NCBI GenBank assembly: GCA_036489775.1
Contig: DASXFC010000070.1
Coordinates: 24,210-88,209 of the forward strand
Direction of reading: 5' to 3'
Source: Bog-473 sp036489775
Lineage (GTDB): Bacteria; Actinomycetota; Acidimicrobiia; Acidimicrobiales; RAAP-2
Length of the DNA: 64,000 nucleotides
The notes beneath the pieces were generated by a model. The model was not told the origin of the DNA, made no database searches, and was given only the letters and a program-made list of their open reading frames with translations. Shown here piece by piece: positions 9,322-16,125 of the stretch. Numbering within the stretch: position 1 is the stretch's first letter; every line of letters starts with the position of its first letter. The position numbers were made by a program, and so were the translations under genes.

Positions 9322-9485
9322 CAGCTCTCGCCTGACAGACGCCGGTTGATCTTGGCGATCTCCTCCACGTAGCGCAGCCGCGTCTGGTGCTCGAGATCGA
9401 GAATTTCGTCGAACGACCAATGGAAGTGATACGCAATGTATGCGATCTCCTCGTGGAGCTGATCGACCGGATATGAGATCGTCAT
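9321..9485 (-). CDS. small eCIS protein, DUF6760-like
   Basis: This 54-residue gene starts at ATG 9485 (MTISYPVDQLHEEIAYIAYH), with ATGA overlaps on both sides. The longer open frame starting at 9545 merely shadows the upstream gene. The pattern YPVDQLHEEIAYIAYHFHW, then ILDLEHQTRLRYVEEI, matches the short proteins found between tail-assembly and hub genes in actinobacterial and cyanobacterial eCIS loci. It resembles the P2 gpE/T4-chaperone position of phage tails and may help tube or tape assembly. The function is inferred from position only. Confidence 0.8.
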   Translation of the reverse strand: MTISYPVDQLHEEIAYIAYHFHWSFDEILDLEHQTRLRYVEEIAKINRRLSGES

Positions 9486-9964
9486 TCCGCCCCTGACAAT
9501 CCGCCCGCCATATCGACCATGAACGTCTCGTGGCACGAGGGGCATGCGACCGCGGCCTGCGTGTGGCCCTCAGTGTTGATCCGTCGATACAGGTCCTGAA
9601 GGAAAGCCAGGTCCGACGCGAACAGTCCCTCGATCACGTCAGCAGTGACGCCATCACCACTCAGCGAGCCCAGGCGGATGATGACCCGCCCAAGCAAGAC
9701 CACTGTGAGATAGGCATTGTTGCGTCGGACGCGGTCATCCATCAGCGGCAACAGTTCGTCCCGCGCCGTGGCCAGGCGCATGGCCCCACCCTTGTGCAGC
9801 CGCCCATCGCTGTCCATGAAGCCGCGCGGCAGTTCGAACTCGAACTCCGTGCGCAGCCGTTCGGGCTCCGCCGCGCTTACCGCGAGTGCGGCGAACGGCG
9901 GAGTGTCCAGGGCCACCCCATCGGTATCGGCGGGAGGACCTTCGGTAGTAATGACACGGCGCAT
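9482..9964 (-). CDS. eCIS tail-assembly-like protein with C-terminal CxxC
   Basis: The 160-residue product lies between tube and the small DUF6760-like gene, the position of phage tail assembly chaperones. Its middle (EFEFELPRGFMDSDGRLHKGG, then LMDDRVRRNNAYLTVVLLGR) fits 'phage tail assembly protein' families of eCIS loci. The C-terminus carries VACPSCHETF, a single CxxC pair that could be half of a zinc site. It couples by ATGA to the next gene. In phages such proteins bind the tape measure, but no tape-measure gene is visible in this window. Confidence 0.75.
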   Translation of the reverse strand: MRRVITTEGPPADTDGVALDTPPFAALAVSAAEPERLRTEFEFELPRGFMDSDGRLHKGGAMRLATARDELLPLMDDRVRRNNAYLTVVLLGRVIIRLGSLSGDGVTADVIEGLFASDLAFLQDLYRRINTEGHTQAAVACPSCHETFMVDMAGGLSGAE

Positions 9965-9977
9965 GTGGAGTCAGCCT

Positions 9978-10421
9978 CTACTGGGGCTCGAGCCCTTCAT
10001 GGGTCAAGGTGAGCTTCTCGGTAGTCGGATCGGTGCCGCCTGCCTTCATGCCCGAGTACTCGATCTTCGAAGGCCAACCGTTGGTGAAGGTGAACGACGT
10101 CACCTTGACCCCGCCGTAGTCGTAGACGTCGACCGATCCGTTCTTGCGTGAGTCGGACACGTCACCGGTGAAGATCTTCTTGATCCAGTTGCTCCAGTTG
10201 TCGTCCTGCTGGAAGATCCGGGTGAAGGTCAGCTCACCGGTCTTCTTGCGGCCAGGGATCTTCTTCACCACGTACTTGCCGTCCGGGGTCTGCTGCTTCA
10301 CCTCGATAACGTCGACTTCAAAGTTCAGTCCGTCGACTTCGGTGATGGCCTGCGTCGTGATCCCGTCCACGGTCAAACCGAACGAGTACGAAACGGCGCC
10401 GTCGTAATTGGAAAATGGCAT
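9978..10421 (-). CDS. eCIS tail tube protein, main copy
   Basis: The 147-residue protein is a T4 gp19/Hcp-like inner tube subunit. The pattern EVDGLNFEVDVIEVKQQ, then GRKKTGELTFTRIF, then a C-terminal EKLTLTHEGLEPQ is typical of the 'conserved hypothetical phage tail' tube family. Hexameric rings of it would form the tube under the sheath. It begins 28 bases after the sheath stop with its own purine-rich leader, consistent with high expression of the two structural genes. Confidence 0.93.
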   Translation of the reverse strand: MPFSNYDGAVSYSFGLTVDGITTQAITEVDGLNFEVDVIEVKQQTPDGKYVVKKIPGRKKTGELTFTRIFQQDDNWSNWIKKIFTGDVSDSRKNGSVDVYDYGGVKVTSFTFTNGWPSKIEYSGMKAGGTDPTTEKLTLTHEGLEPQ

Positions 10422-10448
10422 GGGTCTGTGTTCCTTTCAGTGATTTCG

Positions 10449-11996
10449 TTACTCGTTCAGCAGGCTGGTCCCGCCTGAGAACTGCGACAGGCGGAAGATG
10501 ACGAACTCGGCCGGCTTGACCGGAGCCACGCCGATCTCACAGAGGACCTGCCCGATATCAATCCCTTCGGAGGGGTTTGTCTCGTCGTCGCACTTGACGT
10601 AGAACGACTCGGCGGGCGTCAGACCGAAGAGGGCGCCCTTACGCCACTCATTGACCAGGAATGAGCCGATGGTCCGCCGGATCTTGGACCACAGCGCCTG
10701 GTCGTTGGGCTCGAAGACCACCCAGTCCGTCCCGTTGAGGATCGACTTCTCCAGGTAGTTGAAAAGCCGCCGCACGTTCAGGTAGCGCCAGGCCGGGTCG
10801 GACGACAGCGTGCGACCGCCCCAGACCCGAATGCCACGACCGGGGAAGGCCCGGATGCAGTTGATCCCGTTGGGGTTGAGGAGATCGTGTTCGCTCTTGG
10901 TGATGTTGATCTCCAGGTCGATGGCCCCACGGACCACCTCGTTGGCGGGGGCCTTGTGCACCCCGCGGGTCTCGTCGTTACGGCCCCAGATGCCCGCCAC
11001 GTGACCAGATGGCGGCACGAAGCTGTTCGTTCCCGTAGCCGGGTCGAACACCTTGACCCAGGGCCAGTAGAGCGACGCGTACTTCGAGTCGTAACCGGCC
11101 ATGTCGACCCGCCAGTCGTTGACTTGCTGGGCGTTCAATCCGGGAGGCGCGTCCAGAATGGCGACCCGGTCCCCCATCAGTTCACAGTGGGCGATGATGG
11201 CCAGCTGGACTGCCTTAACGCCTTCGAGGTCGACCATGCCCTTCTGGTAGGCCAACATCAGGTCGGGGACCGCCACCATCGTGACGTCCTCGATGGCCTC
11301 GAGCCCGCCGAATCCGGTGCGGGCGGCACTGTCGCCCACGTAGTCGTCGGGTGCGATGTGAACCGGTGCGCTGGCCGGGGAACCACCACCGGCCAGAGTC
11401 GACGAGCCTCGAGCCACCTTCTCCGGTGCGACACCCAGATCCTCGATCCGGATGAGCTTCGATTGACTGTTCACCATGGTGGCGACGTTGTTCCGCCCCC
11501 GCTTGGTGGTCAGGCCCTCGTAGGACTCTTCTTCATGGCCGCCCTTCTTCACCACCACCTTGAAGGTGTCGTCGGCCGAGCCCTCCGGGCCGTCCTGCAC
11601 TTCCACCGTGATCTGGTTTCCGGCTTCACCGGCTTCCACGGCCTCGACGCGGTACGCCGCACCAAGGGCACCCGCCGCGCCAGACTCGGCCGCCAGCTCA
11701 GCCCGGGCGGCCGGAGCCGCCCCATTGCCTTCGTGCCCACCGATGCGTACGACGTAGCAGGATCCTCCGCCGTTGAGGAAATAGCCATACACCGCTTGCG
11801 CCAGGTAGGCATCTTCGATGAACCCACCAAACGTCTGCGTGTATTGACTCCAGTTCGTGACCATGGTCGGTGCGTTGAACGGGCCTCCTTCGGCCAGTCC
11901 GACGAAAGCGGCCACGGCAGTACCGACGCCTTCGATCGGTCGAGCTCCGCTGTCGACCTCTTCTACGTAGACGCCTGGTGACAAATACGTTGGCAT
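10449..11996 (-). CDS. eCIS contractile tail sheath protein
   Basis: This 515-residue sheath subunit shows the family N-terminus (YLSPGVYVEEVDSGARPIEG) and C-terminal domain (FVKCDDETN-type strand, here YVKCDDETNPSEGIDIGQ, then PAEFVIFRLSQ) that form the intersubunit mesh driving contraction. The middle (about 90-200) is a surface insertion rich in Ala/Gly/Glu, where members vary. A strong Shine-Dalgarno (GAGGAGG) precedes the ATG at 11996. It is the first major structural gene after the DUF4255 gene, with a 124-base gap that holds only this leader. Confidence 0.95.
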   Translation of the reverse strand: MPTYLSPGVYVEEVDSGARPIEGVGTAVAAFVGLAEGGPFNAPTMVTNWSQYTQTFGGFIEDAYLAQAVYGYFLNGGGSCYVVRIGGHEGNGAAPAARAELAAESGAAGALGAAYRVEAVEAGEAGNQITVEVQDGPEGSADDTFKVVVKKGGHEEESYEGLTTKRGRNNVATMVNSQSKLIRIEDLGVAPEKVARGSSTLAGGGSPASAPVHIAPDDYVGDSAARTGFGGLEAIEDVTMVAVPDLMLAYQKGMVDLEGVKAVQLAIIAHCELMGDRVAILDAPPGLNAQQVNDWRVDMAGYDSKYASLYWPWVKVFDPATGTNSFVPPSGHVAGIWGRNDETRGVHKAPANEVVRGAIDLEINITKSEHDLLNPNGINCIRAFPGRGIRVWGGRTLSSDPAWRYLNVRRLFNYLEKSILNGTDWVVFEPNDQALWSKIRRTIGSFLVNEWRKGALFGLTPAESFYVKCDDETNPSEGIDIGQVLCEIGVAPVKPAEFVIFRLSQFSGGTSLLNE

Positions 11997-12120
11997 TTTA
12001 TTGAACCTCCTCGAGCCTGACCAGCGCAGCCTGGCTCACTTGTGCGCGGAATTGAACGTCTAAATGGACTGGCCTGAGGGAAGACCCTCCTGCACGAACG
12101 GGCAGGGCCGCTGCAACAGG

Positions 12121-12858
12121 TCACTTCGCTTGCTTGGTCACACCCGACACCTTCTTGGTTGCTGATCGGCCGGACTTGGTGACGGCCGCATCGGCGTGAT
12201 CATTGGTCGGTGTGGCGGGAGCAGCCGTCGCGGCGGCTTCTTGGTGACGCAAATGCTTGATCTCGTCCTCTACGTTGTCCTCGGGTTCCATCCCAACCGT
12301 TCGAAGCCGCATGGGTGCCTGCACCAAACGAGCCGCTTCCTGCATGATGCCGATGTCCAGGCGGACGGTGGTCACCAGGTCGAGCGAGGGCTTGAGGTCC
12401 CCTCCCAATGCGGTCCACACGTCGGACACCTTGCGGTCGTCCTTGCCCGGTTGGGCGACCACGATCCCTATCGGCAGCTCCTTTGAACGGAGCGGCTCCG
12501 TCAGGCGTTCCTCGGGAATGACCTCGTTCTCGAGCAAGCACCAGAGGACGGAGGTCAGCAATCGGTGCTCGTCTTCGGGACGTTGCGTCCAGGCTGTGAC
12601 CAGATAAGACAGCTTGACGAACCGTGGCACGGAGAGGTGCCCCTCAATCCGTCCTTCGTCATCGTACTGCGGCAACAGGCCACTCTGCCGGCGGCCGAGG
12701 TCCTCCCGGATGTCGTAGAGGTACATGTCGATCATCGGCGCCGAGTGCCGGGCCGCCCACTCTCGGGTGGGGGCGTCCAGCACCACATCGACGTCGGTCC
12801 CGCTGAGGGCTTCAGCCTTGAGCAGGTTCCGGAGGGATTCGTCGACCTCGTTGATCAC
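12121..12858 (-). CDS. eCIS tube/sheath terminator, DUF4255 (Pvc16 N-terminal-like)
   Basis: I choose GTG 12858 (VINEVDESLRNLL) because GGAGG lies five bases upstream. The ATG at 12969 would overlap the LuxR gene. The resulting 245 residues carry the DUF4255 pattern: IxEVDxxLRxLL at the start, DMYLYDIREDLGRRQS near 65, PRFVKLSYLVTAWTQ near 105, then EDEHRLLTSVLWCLLE. Pvc16-like proteins cap the distal tail end and stop elongation. The last 50 residues are an Ala/Thr/Lys-rich, probably disordered tail. It follows the regulator gene by 34 bases. Confidence 0.88.
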   Translation of the reverse strand: MINEVDESLRNLLKAEALSGTDVDVVLDAPTREWAARHSAPMIDMYLYDIREDLGRRQSGLLPQYDDEGRIEGHLSVPRFVKLSYLVTAWTQRPEDEHRLLTSVLWCLLENEVIPEERLTEPLRSKELPIGIVVAQPGKDDRKVSDVWTALGGDLKPSLDLVTTVRLDIGIMQEAARLVQAPMRLRTVGMEPEDNVEDEIKHLRHQEAAATAAPATPTNDHADAAVTKSGRSATKKVSGVTKQAK

Positions 12859-12892
12859 GGCCGCCTCCGGAGCTCGAATCGATTCGGCTGCC

Positions 12893-13516
12893 TCACACCA
12901 GTCCTTGTCGAACAGCAAAGGCCACTGCGTGCGAGCGGTTGCGAAGGCGATGACGGGACGTGACCTCATGGATCACGTTCTTGACCGTGCGCTCCGAATA
13001 GGAGAGCTCATGAGCGATTTCCGCTGTGTCGTTCCCCTCGGCCAGGAGACGAAGTACCTCCACTTCCCGCTCGCTGAACCCGGAAAACGATAGGCCTCGA
13101 GGGGCCAGCACGTCCCGCTGCACCTGACGCATTTGCTCGAGCAGCCGCCCCAGCAGGTCCGGCGGCACGGATCCGTCACCTTCTGCCGCCGAGATCACGG
13201 CCCGCACTACCGACTCGGGCACCGCATCGCAGCGGCGCAAGATGGCGTTGGCCCCAGCCTCTACCGCGCTGAGCAAACCCGCATCGTCGATTCGGGAGAC
13301 GATCATGACCACCCGGGCACACCCACTGCGCTGGATCGCCCGGATCTGGGTCACGACCTGATCGCGCATCTCGTCAGCAACCACCACTGCCACGGTGGCG
13401 CCGTCGGCGCAGCCGTCCACCACGAAGACCTCCGGACGGGCTCGCAGTTGGCTGGCGATGCCCGCAGCCGACACGGGATCGTCCGCATGTACCGAGACCA
13501 GGACCCGACCTTCCAT
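12893..13516 (-). CDS. LuxR/NarL-type response-regulator-like protein heading the eCIS operon
   Basis: Start ATG 13516 follows a GGAGGAG leader and gives 207 residues. The C-terminal GerE helix-turn-helix is clear (residues 140-207: FSEREVEVLRLLAEGNDTAEIA, shortened to EREVEVLRLLAEGN, then SERTVKNVIHEV). The N-terminal part aligns loosely with a receiver fold (SVHADDPVSAAGIASQL, VVMIVSRIDDAGLLSAVEAGA), but the usual phospho-acceptor context (LxDxxMP) is absent. Phosphorylation-independent control is therefore possible. As first gene of the structural operon it probably controls eCIS expression. No sensor kinase lies nearby. Confidence 0.85.
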   Translation of the reverse strand: MEGRVLVSVHADDPVSAAGIASQLRARPEVFVVDGCADGATVAVVVADEMRDQVVTQIRAIQRSGCARVVMIVSRIDDAGLLSAVEAGANAILRRCDAVPESVVRAVISAAEGDGSVPPDLLGRLLEQMRQVQRDVLAPRGLSFSGFSEREVEVLRLLAEGNDTAEIAHELSYSERTVKNVIHEVTSRHRLRNRSHAVAFAVRQGLV

Positions 13517-13687
13517 GTGCTCTCCTCCTCGATCGCGATGGGTAGGACCGTGTTGGACCTCCGAGCCCTCCGAAGTCCCTGCCGCAACCGAAGTGTCAGC
13601 CGGAGGCCTCAACAGGCACTCAACACAGACTCATCGGGTACACCCCAACGCCCCCTGGGGACGTCCTACGACACCCTTCGTGCACAA

Positions 13688-13702
13688 ATGCCCATGGGGC
13701 AT
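13688..13702. promoter_or_regulatory. inverted repeat between eCIS operon and PAAR-like gene
   Basis: ATGCCC-ATG-GGGCAT is a perfect 6-bp dyad with a 3-base centre in the 240-base divergent region that separates the regulator-led operon from the PAAR-like gene. It could be an operator for either direction, perhaps for the LuxR-type protein. I could not identify convincing -35/-10 elements, so this is a weak assignment. Confidence 0.3.
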
Positions 13703-13756
13703 GGCCTCGGGAGTCGCTCCTCCGTACGCTGAACAGAAAAGTCAGGAGGATGAGCC

Positions 13757-14146
13757 ATGGGACTGCAGGTCGTCATGGGAGCGGTGATGAAGTGCTCCTT
13801 CGGTGAGACGCCGTCTTCACTGATTGTCGTCCCCGAGGGCACGCCGGTCATTGCCGGAACTCCCTGCGCCACCATTCTCGACGCCGTTCCCGAAGAGAAC
13901 ATTCCAAGCTTCGGCATGTGCAACACCATCTCCAACCCGGCCGTCGCCGCAGCCACTGCGGCCAAATTGGGTGTTTTCACGCCGGTCGCCTGCGTCCCGG
14001 TCACAGAAGCGTGGATTCCAGGTACCCCGACCGTGCTGATTGATGGCATCCCGGCACTCTCAGCCGATTCGACCTGCCTGTGCAACTGGGGCGGAATCAT
14101 CACCGTCGAGGAGCCCGGGCAATTCCAGGTGTTGTTGCCCGACTGA
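13757..14146 (+). CDS. PAAR-like spike-tip protein (DUF4280 type)
   Basis: The 129-residue protein starts MGLQVVMGAVMKCSFG, the typical opening of DUF4280/PAAR-like proteins (gene product with 'GA.MKCSFG.APS.L.V'). Cys residues and GTP-rich turns (GTPVIAGTPCATI, WIPGTPTVLIDGIPAL) recur along it. Such proteins cap the VgrG-like spike to form the piercing tip. A clear GGAGG precedes the ATG. It is the only plus-strand gene of the eCIS cluster and is convergent with the membrane protein gene at 14238. Confidence 0.88.
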   Translation: MGLQVVMGAVMKCSFGETPSSLIVVPEGTPVIAGTPCATILDAVPEENIPSFGMCNTISNPAVAAATAAKLGVFTPVACVPVTEAWIPGTPTVLIDGIPALSADSTCLCNWGGIITVEEPGQFQVLLPD

Positions 14147-14237
14147 GGCAACGAGCGCCAAGGAGCGACGGTTGACTTAGTCCAACGACCGCTGACCCGC
14201 CCTGCTGACTCACCCTCGCCGAAGAGCGACGGTTGAG

Positions 14238-15797
14238 CTAGGAGGAGGGAAGTGTTGTCGTCGTTGTCGTGGTGGTTGGCACCGTCGTCGTGGTTGTCGT
14301 CGTCGTCGTCGTGGTGGTTGGCACCGTCGTCGTGGTTGTCGTCGAAGTGCTCGTCGTGGTCGTCGAAGTGCTCGTCGTGGTCGTGGTGGGCGGCGTCGTC
14401 GTAGATGTCGAGTGACTGGTCGTTGTGGTCGTCGCGGGACTGGTCGTCGTGGTCGATGGCTTGGTCGTGGTTGTCGTGCCGGGAGTTCCTGTCGAGGCTG
14501 TCGTGCCCGGCGCCGTCGTCGTCGTGGTCGTCGTAGATGTTGCCGTCGTCGCGTTTATCGCACTCGCATCGCTGGCTCCAGTCGAGATCTCACCGGAATA
14601 GAAGACGTTCACAGAACAGGCCGGCTGGTTCGCGGTGCATTCCACCGCCAGGACAACCTGCTGGTCGGAGGTAAAGAACACTGGAGTGGTGAATCGGTAG
14701 TCCTTATCGGTCAGGGTATTGAGGTCTTCTTGGAATAAGATTTGTCCGCCCGATGACGAAGTCCGTTCGAGGAACACTTCTCCATCGGAGGTCGTGACGT
14801 TCTCGAAGATGAGGTCAGTGATGCTCAGGGTCGCGCCGGTGGGCACGGTGTAGCTGGTCTGTGTCGTCTGCCCGGCTGGTCCTCCCGTCACCGAAAGCGA
14901 GCTCGTTGTCGGGATGAACGGGCTCGCCGGCGCCGTTGTCGTGGTGGTCGAGCCCGATGCTGACAGCGCGCTCACCTTGTTGTTGGTCGAGGACAGCTGG
15001 GAGGCCAACGCACCATTTTGGGCCTGCTGCGCCGTCAGTTGCGTGTTGACTGCGCTCTTTGCTGTCGAGTCGATGGCTGGCTTGAAAAGAAGAAACCAAA
15101 GTGCCGCGAGGGCCCCAAGTACCAGGAGCGGCAGGACACCCTTGGGCAGCAACGGCCGCTGATTGAATGTCCCGTCAACGAGGACGGGCTTGACGTTCTC
15201 GGCGGCGACCTCGACCTTGTAGGGCTTCGGTTTGACCGTGCCCCGCCAGAAGCGCTGGTGAGGCCGGATCTTTACCTTGGCGAAGGCGGCTCGGCCTGGA
15301 ACCAACATCACTTGTTCCGGTAAAAAGCGGAAGGCCAATGCCTGCTGGGGGTCCCGGGCGCTCAGGGTAGCCGGGACTGCTTCATTGCCACGATTGTCTA
15401 CGGCAATTCGGGTCTGACTCCGGGTACGCCCATTGGCGATCCTGGGAACCAACTCCGCCGTGACCTCGTCGAACCGTTTGACCGTGACGACACCCTCTTC
15501 GACCACGGCCTGATCTGGTTCGTTGGAAGGTGTGACCTTGACCGCAAAGGGGCGCGCCCCTGACTTCGTCGACCACAGGCGCGGTGGTGAGAAGCGGATG
15601 GATGCAGTCTGCGAAGATCCCGGGAAGAGCGACAGGCTCGGTGGTACCGCTTCAGCCCAGGCTGCGGCCTCGCCAAGGATCTCCAGGCTGAATTGCTCGA
15701 CTATTCCACCCGTGTTCGAAACGGTGAGCTCCACAGATTCGGTCTGCCCCGGATCTACGTCGAACTCGAGTCGTGACAGTGCCGCGACGACTGGCAT
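14238..15797 (-). CDS. bitopic membrane protein with Ig-like domains and Thr-rich tail, eCIS-associated
   Basis: The 519 residues divide into two Ig-like/COG1470-type domains (about 1-100 and 105-205, e.g. FDVDPGQTESVELTVSNTGG), a single membrane segment (219-237, VLPLLVLGALAALWFLLF), a possible coiled coil (about 245-275), a beta-rich domain (300-420) and a long Thr-rich tail. There is no signal peptide, and basic residues precede the helix, suggesting N-in/C-out. The ATG overlaps an upstream stop as TGATG. In Streptomyces, a membrane protein (CisA) links cytoplasmic contractile particles to the membrane. A similar role here is my inference from position and topology, not from detected homology. 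Confidence 0.8.
   Translation of the reverse strand: MPVVAALSRLEFDVDPGQTESVELTVSNTGGIVEQFSLEILGEAAAWAEAVPPSLSLFPGSSQTASIRFSPPRLWSTKSGARPFAVKVTPSNEPDQAVVEEGVVTVKRFDEVTAELVPRIANGRTRSQTRIAVDNRGNEAVPATLSARDPQQALAFRFLPEQVMLVPGRAAFAKVKIRPHQRFWRGTVKPKPYKVEVAAENVKPVLVDGTFNQRPLLPKGVLPLLVLGALAALWFLLFKPAIDSTAKSAVNTQLTAQQAQNGALASQLSSTNNKVSALSASGSTTTTTAPASPFIPTTSSLSVTGGPAGQTTQTSYTVPTGATLSITDLIFENVTTSDGEVFLERTSSSGGQILFQEDLNTLTDKDYRFTTPVFFTSDQQVVLAVECTANQPACSVNVFYSGEISTGASDASAINATTATSTTTTTTTAPGTTASTGTPGTTTTTKPSTTTTSPATTTTTSHSTSTTTPPTTTTTSTSTTTTSTSTTTTTTVPTTTTTTTTTTTTVPTTTTTTTTLPSS
14244..14540 (-). repeat. threonine-codon repeat tract in the membrane protein gene
   Basis: About 300 bases dominated by ACG/ACC/ACA/ACT triplets (read on the minus strand) encode the TTTT/PTTTT/STSTTTT tail. 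The longest runs lie at 14246-14420 and contain a duplicated segment. Such triplet tracts are prone to slippage and length change, and Thr-rich stretches in secreted parts are often O-glycosylated or wall-spanning. Confidence 0.85.
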
Positions 15798-15798
15798 C

Positions 15799-16125
15799 AG
15801 CTTGGCTCCAACGAGGGGGGCTCTCGCGTCTTCGTCGGCTCGACATCGGTATCAGCTGGGGCCTCACTGAAGGCATTGCTAGTTCGGTGACTGCTCACCA
15901 CGCCGCACCTGGTCCGGTCGGGGTACCTGGGCACCAGCATCCGAACGGACGCGGCCATGCGTGGCGAGCTAATCCACACGCCCCGGCCGCACGCCCGTGG
16001 CTACGACAAACATGCTGGGTGGGTCCAGCACCTGTATGTTCCGACTCTCCGAGGTTGCCGGCGCATTCTTCCCATTCGGGCAACACCTCCTCCCGAGCGG
16101 GCAACGACCGATCGCATGAACTCAC
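15799..16125 (-). other. gap between ATPase and membrane protein: possible decayed or frameshifted small gene
   Basis: About 320 bases without a convincing intact gene. One frame (GTG at 16125, GTGA overlap with the ATPase stop, ending at 15895, 76 codons) starts protein-like (SLPAREEVLPEWEECAGNLG) but becomes Cys/Trp/Gly-rich. The ATPase frame reopens after its stop and reads NIQVLDPPSMFVVATGV before a stop. The third frame (from about 15979) ends PTKTREPPSLEPS, with its stop overlapping the next ATG. High third-position GC moves between frames, consistent with one small coding gene broken by indels, or with overlapping short ORFs. I cannot name a function. Confidence 0.4.

Noticed and set aside
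14163..14236. Thirteen-base direct repeat (gagcgacggttga at 14163 and 14224)
   Set aside because: Two copies only, in a convergent gap, without flanking mobile genes or a terminator structure; I cannot attach a meaning to it.
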